A stretch of 53,870 bases of DNA from Hydrogenophilus sp. GTDB lineage: Bacteria; Pseudomonadota; Gammaproteobacteria; Burkholderiales; Thiobacillaceae. Shown in pieces: positions 1-8,025 of this stretch (position 1 is the first letter of the stretch; each line of letters starts with the position of its first letter). The notes beneath the pieces were generated by a model. The model worked only from the letters and a program-made list of their open reading frames with translations, did not search any database and was not told the origin of the DNA. The stretch lies in the NCBI GenBank assembly GCA_020725195.1, contig DYFL01000013.1, positions 1-53,870 on the forward strand. Reading direction: 5' to 3'. A program made the translations under genes and the position numbers.

Positions 1-49
1 CCGACACGGACTTTCACCGTGCTGTGTGTGCGCCTTCACGAGCGCACTG

Positions 50-104
50 GGAGCGCCTTTAGGCGCGAAACCCCTCTCCTTCGCGGCTAAAGCCGCTCCC
101 ACAA
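50..104. repeat. REP-like inverted pair downstream of aroB
   Basis: Two palindromic units face each other: GGGAGCGCCTTTAGGCGCGAA at about 50-69 and TTCGCGGCTAAAGCCGCTCC from about 80. The same core recurs at 39028-39090, 40556-40578 and 44204-44226. It lies just past the aroB stop, so it could fold as an mRNA 3' hairpin. Classification as REP/BIME-like is by appearance. Confidence 0.6.
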
Positions 105-115
105 ACAGGGTAGGC

Positions 116-1198
116 CTAAGCGACCGCCTCGGTCAGGGTCTGCCGCAGCAGCTCGGGCGGCACCTCTGCGGTGACGAAGGCCTCGCCGAGGGCGCGGAAC
201 AGCACGAAACGGATCCTGCCGGCCTCCACCTTCTTGTCCACGCCCATGTAGTTCATGTAGGCCTCGGCCCCCAGGTCGGGGGCCTCGACCGGCAGCCCCG
301 CGCGCCGGAAGAGCTTTTCTATTCTGGCCACGTCCGCCTCGCCGATGAGCCCCATGCGCCGCGAGAGGTCGGCGGCGAGCATCGTGCCCGCCGCCACGGC
401 CTCGCCGTGCAGCCAGTTGCCGTAGCCCATGCCCGCCTCGATGGCGTGGCCGAAGGTGTGGCCCAGGTTGAGCAGGGCGCGCTGGCCCGCCTCGCGCTCG
501 TCGGCGGCCACCACCTCGGCCTTGTTGCGGCAGGAGCGGTGGATGGCGTGGATCAGGGCCTCGGTGTCCCGGCTCACGAGCCGCTCCATGTTCGCCTCCA
601 GCCACTCGAGGAATTCCAGGTCGCGGATGAGGCCGTACTTGATCACCTCCGCGAGGCCCGCGGAGAGCTCGCGGTCGGGCAGGGTGTCGAGGGTGGCCGT
701 GTCGGCCAGCACCACCCGGGGCTGGTAGAAGGCGCCGATCATGTTCTTGCCGAGCGGGTGGTTGATGCCGGTCTTGCCGCCCACCGAGGAGTCCACCTGG
801 GCGAGCAGCGTGGTGGGCACCTGGATGAAGGGCACGCCGCGCTGATAGGACGCGGCGGCGAAGCCCGCCAGGTCGCCGATGACGCCGCCGCCCAGGGCGA
901 TGAGCGTGGTCTTGCGCTCGGCGCGGTGCGTGAGCAGGGCGTCGAAGATGCGGTTGAGCGTCTCCCAGTTCTTGTAGGCCTCGCCGTCGGGCAGCACCAC
1001 GGGGATGACCTGCACCCCGGCGCCCCCCAGGGTGCGGGTGAGCCGCTCCAGGTAGAGGGGGGCCACCGTGGTGTTGGTGACGACGGCCGCGCGCGGCTGG
1101 GCCAGGTGGGGCACGAGGAGCTCGGGCCGGTCGATGAGGCCGGGGCCGATGTGGATGGGGTAGCTGCGGCTGCCCAGGTCGACGGTGAGGGTTTGCAT
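116..1198 (-). CDS. aroB: 3-dehydroquinate synthase
   Basis: 360 aa, the usual length for AroB. It makes 3-dehydroquinate from DAHP in the cytoplasm, step two of the shikimate pathway, using NAD and a divalent metal. The NAD-binding core is visible as [11 protein letters not shown], followed by [19 protein letters not shown] and the metal-binding GHTFGHAIE. The start is placed at [13 protein letters not shown] because AroB proteins begin there. The longer frame upstream (to 1282) runs into a repeat and has no family similarity. aroK, often adjacent, is not in the window. The gene is divergent from the MazG-like gene, with repeat-containing DNA between. Confidence 0.96.
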   Translation of the reverse strand: MQTLTVDLGSRSYPIHIGPGLIDRPELLVPHLAQPRAAVVTNTTVAPLYLERLTRTLGGAGVQVIPVVLPDGEAYKNWETLNRIFDALLTHRAERKTTLIALGGGVIGDLAGFAAASYQRGVPFIQVPTTLLAQVDSSVGGKTGINHPLGKNMIGAFYQPRVVLADTATLDTLPDRELSAGLAEVIKYGLIRDLEFLEWLEANMERLVSRDTEALIHAIHRSCRNKAEVVAADEREAGQRALLNLGHTFGHAIEAGMGYGNWLHGEAVAAGTMLAADLSRRMGLIGEADVARIEKLFRRAGLPVEAPDLGAEAYMNYMGVDKKVEAGRIRFVLFRALGEAFVTAEVPPELLRQTLTEAVA

Positions 1199-1243
1199 GG
1201 AGGTCACGGCAAGTGTCGTATTTCGCCCGATTATCAACAAAGT

Positions 1244-1392
1244 TTCATCCACAGATGCACACGGATTACACGGATGATTCAAAGGCCTTCACCCAGCGCC
1301 GGCATCCGCCCGATGGTCAACCCGCGATACCCGACTATGCCTGATTACTCAGGGGCTTATCTGTGCACATCTGTGTCATCTGTGGATATCAA
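1244..1392. repeat. CACAGAT-type inverted-repeat element, copy A
   Basis: The left arm (about 1244-1277) has three imperfect units like CACAGATG/CACGGATT. The right arm (about 1358-1393) has the same units in reverse orientation (ATCTGTGCACATCTGTGTCA). About 80 bp of unrelated sequence separates them. Three more elements of this design occur at 6146-6290, 7821-8018 and 17214-17355. It fills most of the 277-bp gap between aroB and the MazG-like gene. Confidence 0.7.
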
Positions 1393-1475
1393 GATTATAA
1401 GGCCCCCGCCCGCCTCCGGGCCGTGCAGGGCGCGGATGTTAGAATTGGCCGTTTTCGAACAACGGGTATCCGGCC

Positions 1476-1832
1476 ATGGCCCTCACCACGCTGGAACAGC
1501 TCGCCGAGGCGGTGCGCGCCTTCGGCCGCGAGCGCGACTGGCACCTCTACCACTCGCCCAAGAACCTGACCGCGGCCCTGATCGTCGAGGCGGCGGAGCT
1601 CTTGGAGCCCTTCCAGTGGCTCACCGAGGCGCAGAGCCACGACCTGCCCCCCGAGAAGCGCGAGGCCGTGCGCCAGGAGATGGCCGACGTGCTGATCTAC
1701 CTGGTGAGCCTGGCCAACACCCTGGAGATCGACCTGCTCGAGGCCGCCGAGGCCAAGCTGGCGATCAACGCGCGCAAGTACCCCGTGGAGACATCGAAGG
1801 GTTCCTGCGCCAAGTACGACGAGACGGGATGA
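1476..1832 (+). CDS. MazG-like nucleotide pyrophosphohydrolase
   Basis: 118 aa, all-alpha NTP-PPase fold of the MazG/RS21-C6 type. Enzymes of this family hydrolyse (d)NTPs to NMP and pyrophosphate and often act as house-cleaning dCTPases. The metal-binding pattern is visible as EAAELLEPFQW (EXXE) and EMADVLIYL (EXXD), with KYP near the C-terminus. Its TGA overlaps the ATG of the ferredoxin gene (ATGA), so the two are probably translationally coupled. The exact substrate cannot be read from sequence. Confidence 0.88.
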   Translation: MALTTLEQLAEAVRAFGRERDWHLYHSPKNLTAALIVEAAELLEPFQWLTEAQSHDLPPEKREAVRQEMADVLIYLVSLANTLEIDLLEAAEAKLAINARKYPVETSKGSCAKYDETG

Positions 1833-2170
1833 CCATGAGCTACTACAAGCACCACCTCTTCTTCTGCCTGAACGTCCGCGAGGACGGCGGCCCCTGCTGT
1901 GCCGACAAGGGCGCCGAGGCCATGTTCGAGCACGCCAAGAAGCGGGCCAAGAAGCTGGGCCTGCACGGCAAGGGCGGCGACTGCCGGGTGAACCGCGCCG
2001 GCTGCTTCGACCGCTGCGGCGAGGGCCCGGTGTGCGTGGTCTACCCGGACGCGGTCTGGTACACCTACGTGGACGAGGACGACATCGACGAGATCCTCGA
2101 GTCCCACCTGCGCGACGGCCGGCCGGTCGAGCGCCTGCGCCTGCCGGATACGCCCCGGAAAGAAAAGTGA
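1829..2170 (+). CDS. Thioredoxin-fold (2Fe-2S) ferredoxin
   Basis: 113 aa. Cysteines follow the Shethna-type thioredoxin-like ferredoxin pattern: FFCLNVRE near residue 13, then [18 protein letters not shown], with [11 protein letters not shown] after it. Such proteins carry one 2Fe-2S cluster; partners are usually unknown. The start ATG overlaps the previous stop; a second ATG two codons later (1835) is also possible. The stop overlaps the GTG start of the hydrolase (GTGA), which places it inside a coupled operon. Confidence 0.88.
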   Translation: MTMSYYKHHLFFCLNVREDGGPCCADKGAEAMFEHAKKRAKKLGLHGKGGDCRVNRAGCFDRCGEGPVCVVYPDAVWYTYVDEDDIDEILESHLRDGRPVERLRLPDTPRKEK

Positions 2171-2772
2171 AGCGCTACAGGCTGCGCATCCGGCGCCCCG
2201 ACGGCGGCGCCGTGGAGACGGCGGTGGAGGACCCGGAGTCGGGGCGACGCGGTCTCGCGCTGATCGCCCACCCCCACCCCCTGCACGGCGGCTCCATGGA
2301 CAACAAGGTGGTCACCACGCTGGCCCGCGTCGCGGTGGAGTGCGGCTATGTGGCGGTGCGGCCCAATTTCCGCGGCGTCGGCGCCAGCGAAGGCGCGTAC
2401 GACCACGGCGAGGGCGAGACCGAGGACCTGCTCGCCGTGGCCGGGTTCGTCGCGCCCCGCTACGCCCACCTGCCCTGGATGCTCATCGGCTTTTCCTTCG
2501 GCGCCTACGTCCAGCACCGGGTCGCCAGCCAGCTGCATGCCGAGCGCCTGATCATGGTGGCCCCGGCGGTGTCCATGTACGCCTTCGAGCCCGCGCCCAT
2601 CCCCACGGACATCCTCCACGGCGAGGCGGACGCGCTCATCCCGCTGGCCGCCGTGCGCGCCTACGCCGAGGCACACCGCTTCCCCCTGCACGTCATCCCC
2701 GGCGCGGACCATTTCTTCCACAAGAAGCTCGCCGAGCTGAAGGCGGCGGCCCTGGCCCTATGCCGCCCCTGA
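2167..2772 (+). CDS. Alpha/beta hydrolase (COG2945-like)
   Basis: 201 aa, small cytoplasmic alpha/beta hydrolase. The nucleophile elbow is GFSFG (Ser near residue 110). The family hallmark [16 protein letters not shown] precedes it, the acid is in HGEADALIP and the histidine in GADHFFHKK. The start is GTG, chosen because it overlaps the ferredoxin stop and because family members begin just before this point; upstream in-frame sequence is the ferredoxin gene in another frame. The 3' end overlaps the ABC ATPase start by 13 bp. Substrate unknown. Confidence 0.85.
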   Translation: MKRYRLRIRRPDGGAVETAVEDPESGRRGLALIAHPHPLHGGSMDNKVVTTLARVAVECGYVAVRPNFRGVGASEGAYDHGEGETEDLLAVAGFVAPRYAHLPWMLIGFSFGAYVQHRVASQLHAERLIMVAPAVSMYAFEPAPIPTDILHGEADALIPLAAVRAYAEAHRFPLHVIPGADHFFHKKLAELKAAALALCRP

Positions 2773-3671
2773 GCCTCAAGGGCCTGCACAAGCGCTACGG
2801 GGCCGCCGAGGTGGTGGCGGGGCTGGACCTGGAGGTCGAACCGGGCACCTGCCACGGCCTGCTCGGGCCCAACGGCGCCGGCAAGACCACCACCCTGCGC
2901 CTGGCCCTGGGGCTGATCGACGCCGACGCGGGCGAGGTGAGCCTGCTCGGCCACCCCATGCCGCGCGAGGCCAGCCGGGCCCGCCAGCGCGTGGGCGTGG
3001 TGCCCCAGGCGGACAACCTGGACCCGGACTTCACCGTGCGCGAGAACCTGCAGGTCTACGGCCGCTACTTCGGGCTCACGACGCAGCAGATCGAGGCGCG
3101 GCTGCCGGCGCTGCTGGAGTTCGCCGGCCTCGCCGGCCGCGCCGAGTCCAAGATCCAGGCCCTGTCCGGCGGCATGAAGCGGCGCCTGGCGATCGCCCGG
3201 GCGCTGGTCAACGACCCCGAGCTCGTGTTCCTGGACGAGCCCACCACCGGCCTCGACCCCCAGGCCCGGCACCTCATCTGGCAGGGGCTGCGCAAGCTCG
3301 CGGCCCGGGGCAAGACCCTGCTGCTCACCACCCACTTCATGGAAGAGGCCGAGCGCCTGTGCGACCGCGTCACCATCCTGGACCGCGGCCGGGTCATCGC
3401 CGAGGGCCCGCCCCGGGAGTTGATCCGCCTGCACGTCGAGCCCCATGTGGTGGAGATCCACGGCGAGGGCCTGGACGCCTGGCGCGACTCCCTCGCCGAG
3501 CGTCATTGCCGGCGCTGCGAGCGGGTGGGCGAGACGCTCTTCTGCTACACCGACGCGCCCCAGGCCCTGGTGGCGGAGCTCGACGGCATCGCCTCGCTGA
3601 GCTACCTGCACCGGCCGGCCAACCTGGAGGACGTCTTCCTCAAGCTCACCGGCCGCGACCTGAGGGACTGA
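2760..3671 (+). CDS. ABC transporter ATP-binding protein, NodI-like
   Basis: 303 aa ATPase of the ABC-2/NodI/DrrA type. Walker A is [10 protein letters not shown] (about residues 36-45), the signature [15 protein letters not shown] (about 135-149), Walker [14 protein letters not shown] and the switch His in [13 protein letters not shown]. The C-terminal 90 residues form the accessory domain typical of DrrA/NodI proteins. The next gene is its membrane partner, 2 bp downstream. NodI itself exports lipo-chitin oligosaccharides in rhizobia; in this non-nodulating context the cargo is unknown. Confidence 0.92.
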   Translation: MPPLSLKGLHKRYGAAEVVAGLDLEVEPGTCHGLLGPNGAGKTTTLRLALGLIDADAGEVSLLGHPMPREASRARQRVGVVPQADNLDPDFTVRENLQVYGRYFGLTTQQIEARLPALLEFAGLAGRAESKIQALSGGMKRRLAIARALVNDPELVFLDEPTTGLDPQARHLIWQGLRKLAARGKTLLLTTHFMEEAERLCDRVTILDRGRVIAEGPPRELIRLHVEPHVVEIHGEGLDAWRDSLAERHCRRCERVGETLFCYTDAPQALVAELDGIASLSYLHRPANLEDVFLKLTGRDLRD

Positions 3672-3673
3672 GG

Positions 3674-4435
3674 ATGCTGAGGCTCGGTTTCGTACCCGTC
3701 TGGCGGCGCAACTTCCTGGTCTGGAAGAAGCTCGCCATCCCCTCCCTGCTCGGCAACCTGGCCGACCCGATGCTGTACATGCTGGGCCTGGGCTACGGCC
3801 TGGGGCGGCTGCTGCCGGACGTGGCCGGGGTGCCCTACCTCAACTTCCTGGCCGCCGGCACGGTCTGCTACAGCGTCATGAACAGCGCCACCTTCGAGAC
3901 GCTCTACTCGGCCTTCTCGCGCATGCACGTGCAGAAGACCTGGGACGCCATCCTCAACACCCCCCTGGGCCTGGGCGACGTGATGCTGGGGGAGCTCGCC
4001 TTCGCGGTGTCCAAGAGCCTGCTCTCGGGGCTCGCCATCCTGGCGGTGATCTGGGCCCTGGGCCTGTACGAGAGCTTCGCCCTGACCCTGGGCCTGCTGC
4101 CGGTGATCCTGCTCACCGGCTTCTGCTTCGCCGGGCTGGGGCTGGTGATCAACGCCCTGTCGCCCAACTACGACTTCTTCCTCTACTACTTCACCCTGGC
4201 CATCACCCCCATGGTGCTCTTGGGCGGGGTGTTCTATCCGGTCACCGAGCTGCCGCTCTGGCTCAAGGGCGTGGCCGACTGGCTGCCGCTCACCCATGCC
4301 GTGGCCCTGGCCCGCCCCCTGGTCCTGGGCCAGCTGCCCGAGGCGGTGCCGTTCCACGCCGGCGTGCTCCTGGCCTACGGCCTGGCCGGCTATCGGCTGG
4401 CCCTCGCCCTGACCCGCCGGCGGCTGCTGCGCTGA
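3674..4435 (+). CDS. ABC-2 type permease, NodJ-like
   Basis: 253 aa inner-membrane protein with about six hydrophobic segments and the ABC-2 motif LGGVFYPVTELP before the last pair. It begins MLRLGFVPVWRRNFLVWKK, as NodJ-family permeases do. It follows the ATPase gene by 2 bp and probably forms a homodimeric export channel with it. The upstream MazG, ferredoxin and hydrolase genes are linked only by overlap, which says little about the cargo. Confidence 0.9.
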   Translation: MLRLGFVPVWRRNFLVWKKLAIPSLLGNLADPMLYMLGLGYGLGRLLPDVAGVPYLNFLAAGTVCYSVMNSATFETLYSAFSRMHVQKTWDAILNTPLGLGDVMLGELAFAVSKSLLSGLAILAVIWALGLYESFALTLGLLPVILLTGFCFAGLGLVINALSPNYDFFLYYFTLAITPMVLLGGVFYPVTELPLWLKGVADWLPLTHAVALARPLVLGQLPEAVPFHAGVLLAYGLAGYRLALALTRRRLLR

Positions 4436-4481
4436 AACCGCATCCATGACCCCGACCCCCACAAGAAAGGAGCCCCTCCCG

Positions 4482-5897
4482 ATGAGCATAGAACGCGCCT
4501 ACGCCTCGTTTCCCGGCCGTGTCGTGATGATCGGCTTCGGCAGCATCGGCCAGGGCACCCTGCCCCTGCTGCTGCGCCACCTGGGCCTGGCAGCCGGGCG
4601 CGTCAGCGTCGTCGCGCCCGAGGGCGATGCGACCGGCGAGGCCGAGGCCCTGGGCGTGCGCCTGCACGAGTCGGTGCTCACCCGCGACAACTACGCCGGC
4701 ATCCTGGACACGCTGCTGCGCCCCGGCGACTTCCTGCTCAACGTCTCCTTCGACGTCTCCTCGCTCGCCCTGATCGAGTACTGCCAGGCCCGCGGCGTGC
4801 TCTACGTGGACACCTGCCTCGAGCCCTGGCCCGGCGGGCACACCGACCCCGCCCTGCCGCCCTCGCGGCGCTCCAACTACGCCCACCGGGAGGCCGCCCT
4901 GGCGATGAGGGCACGCAAGCCCGGCGGGCCCACCGCCATCGTGAACCACGGCGCCAACCCCGGCCTGGTCTCCCACCTGGCCAAGCAGGCCCTGATGGAC
5001 ATCGCCGAGGCCACCCACGTCCCCGCCAACCCCGCGAGCCGGGAGGACTGGGCGCGGCTCGCCATGCAGCTGGGCGTCAAGGTGATCCACGTCGCCGAGC
5101 GCGACACCCAGGCGGCGGCCCGGTGCAAGGCGCCCGGCGAGTTCGTCAACACCTGGTCGGCGGAGGCCTTCGTGGGCGAGGGCTGCCAGCCCGCGGAGCT
5201 GGGCTGGGGCAGCCACGAGCGGCATTTCCCCCCGGACGCCGCCCGGCACGGCTTCGGCTGCGATGCCGCCATCTACCTCAACCGCCCCGGGGCCGCCACC
5301 CGGGTGCGCAGCTGGACGCCGCTGGAGGGCCCCTACCACGGCTTCCTCGTCACCCACGGCGAGTCCATCTCCATCGCCGACTACCTCACCGTGCGCGAGG
5401 GCGACCGGGTCCTGCACCGCCCCACCGTGCACTACGCCTACCACCCCTGCGACGACGCGGTGCTGTCCCTGCATGAGCTGGCGGGCAAGAACTGGCGGCT
5501 CCAGGAGCATCGGCGCCTCATCCGCGACGACGTCGTCGCCGGCCGGGACGAGCTGGGCGTGCTGCTCATGGGCCACGCGAAGGGGGCGTACTGGCTGGGC
5601 TCGCGGCTCGGCATCGAGGAGGCCCGCGCGCTCGTGCCCTACAACAACGCCACCAGCCTGCAGGTGTGCATCAGCCTCGTGGCCGCCATGGCCTGGGCCA
5701 TCGAACACCCGCAGCGGGGCATCCTGGAGCCGGACGAGCTGGACTACCGCGCCATCCTGGCGATGTGCCGGCCCTACCTGGGCACCGTGGCAGGCGCATT
5801 CACCGAATGGACCCCGCTGGAGGACCGCGGCGCACTCTTCCCGGAGGACGTGGACACGGACGACCCCTGGCAGTTCAAGAACTTCCGGGTGCTCTAG
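4482..5897 (+). CDS. hss: Homospermidine synthase
   Basis: 471 aa, matching bacterial homospermidine synthases. The enzyme makes sym-homospermidine from putrescine (and spermidine) with NAD as catalytic cofactor. The N-terminal Rossmann motif is MIGFGSIGQGTLPLLLRH; other family stretches are VNHGANPGLVSHLAKQAL and YNNATSLQVC. Start ATG 4482 is preferred over 4446 because AAGAAAGGAG lies just upstream of it. It stands alone between the ABC operon and a 430-bp repeat-filled gap. The gene suggests homospermidine is a major polyamine here. Confidence 0.93.
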   Translation: MSIERAYASFPGRVVMIGFGSIGQGTLPLLLRHLGLAAGRVSVVAPEGDATGEAEALGVRLHESVLTRDNYAGILDTLLRPGDFLLNVSFDVSSLALIEYCQARGVLYVDTCLEPWPGGHTDPALPPSRRSNYAHREAALAMRARKPGGPTAIVNHGANPGLVSHLAKQALMDIAEATHVPANPASREDWARLAMQLGVKVIHVAERDTQAAARCKAPGEFVNTWSAEAFVGEGCQPAELGWGSHERHFPPDAARHGFGCDAAIYLNRPGAATRVRSWTPLEGPYHGFLVTHGESISIADYLTVREGDRVLHRPTVHYAYHPCDDAVLSLHELAGKNWRLQEHRRLIRDDVVAGRDELGVLLMGHAKGAYWLGSRLGIEEARALVPYNNATSLQVCISLVAAMAWAIEHPQRGILEPDELDYRAILAMCRPYLGTVAGAFTEWTPLEDRGALFPEDVDTDDPWQFKNFRVL

Positions 5898-6128
5898 TAC
5901 GCCAACCCATAAGTTCCGCTATGTTCGACACGCCCCGCATCGCCGATTGCTTTGTGGTTACGGCCGCCGCCTCGCGGCTTAACCTGCCTGGCAGGCAGGT
6001 TAGCCTGCACCGAAACTGCGTTTTCGCTCATCCTCGCCATAGCTACGGCTATGGCTGCGGTTCGCTTCGCGCACTCGGCGCGCGGATGCGCGTCTCGGCA
6101 TGTACGCAAACTTATGGGTTGGCGTACT
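5897..6128. repeat. 232-bp cassette bounded by a perfect 20-bp inverted repeat
   Basis: AGTACGCCAACCCATAAGTT at about 5897-5916 is matched exactly in reverse complement by AACTTATGGGTTGGCGTACT at about 6109-6128. The interior has further palindromes (AACCTGCCTGGCAGGCAGGTT-like at 5982-6002; CATAGCTACGGCTATGG at 6046-6062). A segment near 6004-6026 closely resembles the repeat inside pyrR (14339-14410). Short frames inside look non-coding. The left end touches the hss stop codon. Confidence 0.65.
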
Positions 6129-6145
6129 AGATGCACCTTGAAAAG

Positions 6146-6290
6146 CGTTATCCGCAGATGGACGCAGATGAACACAGATAATCCGGTTGCATCGGAATGT
6201 TGCCGAGCGGGCTGGATCGCCATCAAGGCAACGACAGGAAAACAAGCCTCGGGGTCATCTGTGTAAATCTGCGTCCATCTGTGGATAACG
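6146..6290. repeat. CACAGAT-type inverted-repeat element, copy B
   Basis: The left arm CGTTATCCGCAGATGGACGC and following (6146-6180) is nearly the exact reverse complement of the right arm ending GTCCATCTGTGGATAACG (6255-6290). It is the best preserved of the four copies. It sits between the 20-bp inverted-repeat cassette and the DUF504 gene, so the whole 5898-6327 gap is repeats. Confidence 0.75.
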
Positions 6291-6327
6291 ATCTTTTTTG
6301 ATCCAAGACGACTATCCCGGACGCGAC

Positions 6328-6597
6328 ATGATCCCCATCCAGGAACTCCTCCACCGCATCCGCTGGGACCCGGAATTCGGCCGGGCCCGCTTCGTCATCG
6401 GCTACTACGACCGGGTGGCCGGGCGCATCGTGCGGGTGCCCTTCGACGACATCCGCCTGGACCCCAAGGACCGCTTCGCCTTCCAGGCCCTGGACGAGGA
6501 GGGGTACGCGCACTCCGTGCCCCTGCACCGGGTCCGCGAGGTGTTCCGCGACGGCGTCCTGATCTGGGAGCGAAGGCCGGATCGATCGCCATGTTGA
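6328..6597 (+). CDS. DUF504 / MJ1316-domain protein
   Basis: 89 aa, a stand-alone MJ1316 (DUF504) domain. Visible features are IPIQELLHRIRWDP at the start, FVIGYYDRVAGRIVRVPFDDI in the middle (quoted as separate parts of one sheet region) and the RVREVFRDGVLIWERR ending. The domain is common in archaea and is proposed to recognise RNA ends. The ATG at 6328 is chosen; the frame extends to a TTG at 6298 that lies in repeat DNA. It may be co-transcribed with the CBS gene 57 bp downstream. Function in bacteria is not established. Confidence 0.8.
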   Translation: MIPIQELLHRIRWDPEFGRARFVIGYYDRVAGRIVRVPFDDIRLDPKDRFAFQALDEEGYAHSVPLHRVREVFRDGVLIWERRPDRSPC

Positions 6598-6654
6598 TTT
6601 CTGGGGACCCCGGCTCTTTAATGAAAATAAACCCGCCAGCATAAGGAACGCATC

Positions 6655-7104
6655 ATGGCCATCGGCGAAATCTGCAACCGCGAAGTCGTCATTGCCGAGC
6701 GCAGCATGGACGTGGCCGAGGCCGCCAGGCTCATGCGCCAGCATCACGTCGGCACCCTCGTCATCGTGGAGGGGCTGGAAGGCCGGCGCCGCCCGGTCGG
6801 GATCGTCACGGACCGCGACATCGTGATCGAGGTCGTGGCCGCCGGGGTGGCGCCCGAGGCGCTCACCGTGGGCGACATCATGGCCCCGGACCTGGCCACG
6901 GTGCGCGAGACCGAGGGCGTCTTCGATACCATCCGCTACATGCGCGGCCGCGGCATACGCCGGGTGCCGGTGGTGGACCGGGAAGGCTGGCTCGTGGGCA
7001 TCGTCACCCTGGACGACCTGCTCGGCCTGCTCGCCGAAGAAATGGCCGAGCTGGCCCGCCTGATCTCCCGAGAACAGCGCCACGAACAGGAAGTCCGCAA
7101 GTAA
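6655..7104 (+). CDS. Tandem CBS-domain protein
   Basis: 149 aa made of two CBS motifs and nothing else: VGIVTDRDIVIEVVAAG ends the first and VGIVTLDDLLGLLAEEM the second. CBS pairs bind adenosine nucleotides and act as energy or ionic sensors. It sits 34 bp upstream of the HPF-like gene, which points to a stress or stationary-phase role. No partner enzyme domain is present, so its target is unknown. Confidence 0.9.
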   Translation: MAIGEICNREVVIAERSMDVAEAARLMRQHHVGTLVIVEGLEGRRRPVGIVTDRDIVIEVVAAGVAPEALTVGDIMAPDLATVRETEGVFDTIRYMRGRGIRRVPVVDREGWLVGIVTLDDLLGLLAEEMAELARLISREQRHEQEVRK

Positions 7105-7138
7105 ACCCTACCGAACCCCTGGGGAAAGGAGCCCAAGC

Positions 7139-7669
7139 ATGAAACTGCCCCTGCAGATCACCCTGCGCGATATCCCGCCCTCCCCCGCCCTGGAGGCGGC
7201 CATCAACGAGAAGGCGGAGAAGCTCGATCGCTTCTACCAATACATCATGGCCTGCCGCGTGACGGTGGAGATCCCCGGCAAGCACAAGCAAAAGGGCAAC
7301 GAATTCAAGGTCACGGTGGACATCACCGTGCCGGGCGGCGAGATCGTCATCAACCGCGACCACCACGAGGACGTCTACGTCGCCCTGCGCGACGCCTTCG
7401 ACCACGCCAAGCGGCAGCTCGAGGACTACGTCCGCAAGCAGCGCGGCGATATCAAGGCGCACGAGGAGGAAAACCGCGGCCGCGTGGCGCGCCTCTTCGC
7501 CGAGGGCAGCTACGGCTTCATCGAGGGCCTGGACGGGCGCGAGTACTACTTCAGCGCCGACAACGTGGTGCACCCGAGCTTCGAGCAGCTCGAACCCGGC
7601 ATGAGCGTGAGCTTCCTGCAGGCCTGGGAGGGCGACACGCCGCAGGCCAAGCGGGTCAGCGCCGCGTAG
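7139..7669 (+). CDS. HPF/RaiA-type ribosome factor fused to a cold-shock-like domain
   Basis: 176 aa. Residues 1-100 resemble the hibernation-promoting factor/sigma-54 modulation fold (MKLPLQITLRDIPPSPALE, KLDRFYQYIMACRVTVE, DVYVALRDAFDHAKRQLEDY). Residues 115-176 look like a cold-shock/OB domain (RVARLFAEGSYGFIEGLDGR, YYFSADNV). Start has a good ribosome site (GGGGAAAGGAG at about 7120-7130). The fusion would let one protein dock on the ribosome and bind RNA. It is coupled in space to the CBS sensor upstream and followed by a hairpin at 7694. Confidence 0.88.
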   Translation: MKLPLQITLRDIPPSPALEAAINEKAEKLDRFYQYIMACRVTVEIPGKHKQKGNEFKVTVDITVPGGEIVINRDHHEDVYVALRDAFDHAKRQLEDYVRKQRGDIKAHEEENRGRVARLFAEGSYGFIEGLDGREYYFSADNVVHPSFEQLEPGMSVSFLQAWEGDTPQAKRVSAA

Positions 7670-7693
7670 AGGCACATCGGATTCGCGCAGGAG

Positions 7694-7720
7694 GGGCCTC
7701 GAAAGAGGCCCTCGTCGTTT
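7694..7720 (+). terminator. Hairpin terminator after the HPF-CSD gene
   Basis: GGGCCTC-GAAA-GAGGCCC (7694-7711), a stable GNRA-type tetraloop hairpin, is followed by TCGTCGTTT, a weak U tract. It lies 25 bp past the stop codon, where an intrinsic terminator would be expected. Confidence 0.5.
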
Positions 7721-7820
7721 CGGCAGGAAGCGATCAGGGGGCGGTGTGGGCGGCTGCGGCAGGCCCGTCCCCGGGCCGAACGGCCTGCGGAATGCGCCAT
7801 CAGCCTGGAAAAGGCCATGG

Positions 7821-8018
7821 ATCCGCAGATGACGCAGATTCACGCAGATATTTCAAAGAATCAGCCCCTTCCAGAAAGTAGCCCGGATGAAGCGAAGCGC
7901 AATCCGGGGAGGGCATGGCTGAGCCCTCATCCCGGATTACGGCCTATCGGCCTGCATCCGGGCTACGAGGCTGAATATTCCGGCAGCCCGTCGATGCCAT
8001 AAGCCTTTATCTGCGGAT
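7821..8018. repeat. CACAGAT-type element, copy C, with nested CCCGGAT repeat
   Basis: Left units ATCCGCAGATGACGCAGATT (7821-7840) face a short right arm TTATCTGCGGAT (8007-8018). Inside, GTAGCCCGGATGA (7878-7890) and GCATCCGGGCTAC (7954-7966) form a second inverted repeat of about 89 bp that contains AAGCGAAGCGCAATCCGGGG. The nesting suggests one repeat inserted into another. Together they occupy most of the 356-bp gap 7670-8025; no gene is seen there. Confidence 0.65.
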
Positions 8019-8025
8019 TCAAGGA

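Noticed and set aside
1244-1392. CRISPR array from the regularly spaced CACAGAT units
   Set aside because: Units are 10-11 nt apart with almost no spacers, and the second set is inverted.
26-1828. Long plus-strand open frame of over 600 codons at the left end
   Set aside because: It is antisense to aroB and then runs through a repeat and across mazG in another frame. Only the last part (from 1829) is a real gene, the ferredoxin.
5952-6266. Small frames in the gap after hss
   Set aside because: They cross the inverted-repeat cassette and the CACAGAT element and have no ribosome sites or protein-like composition.
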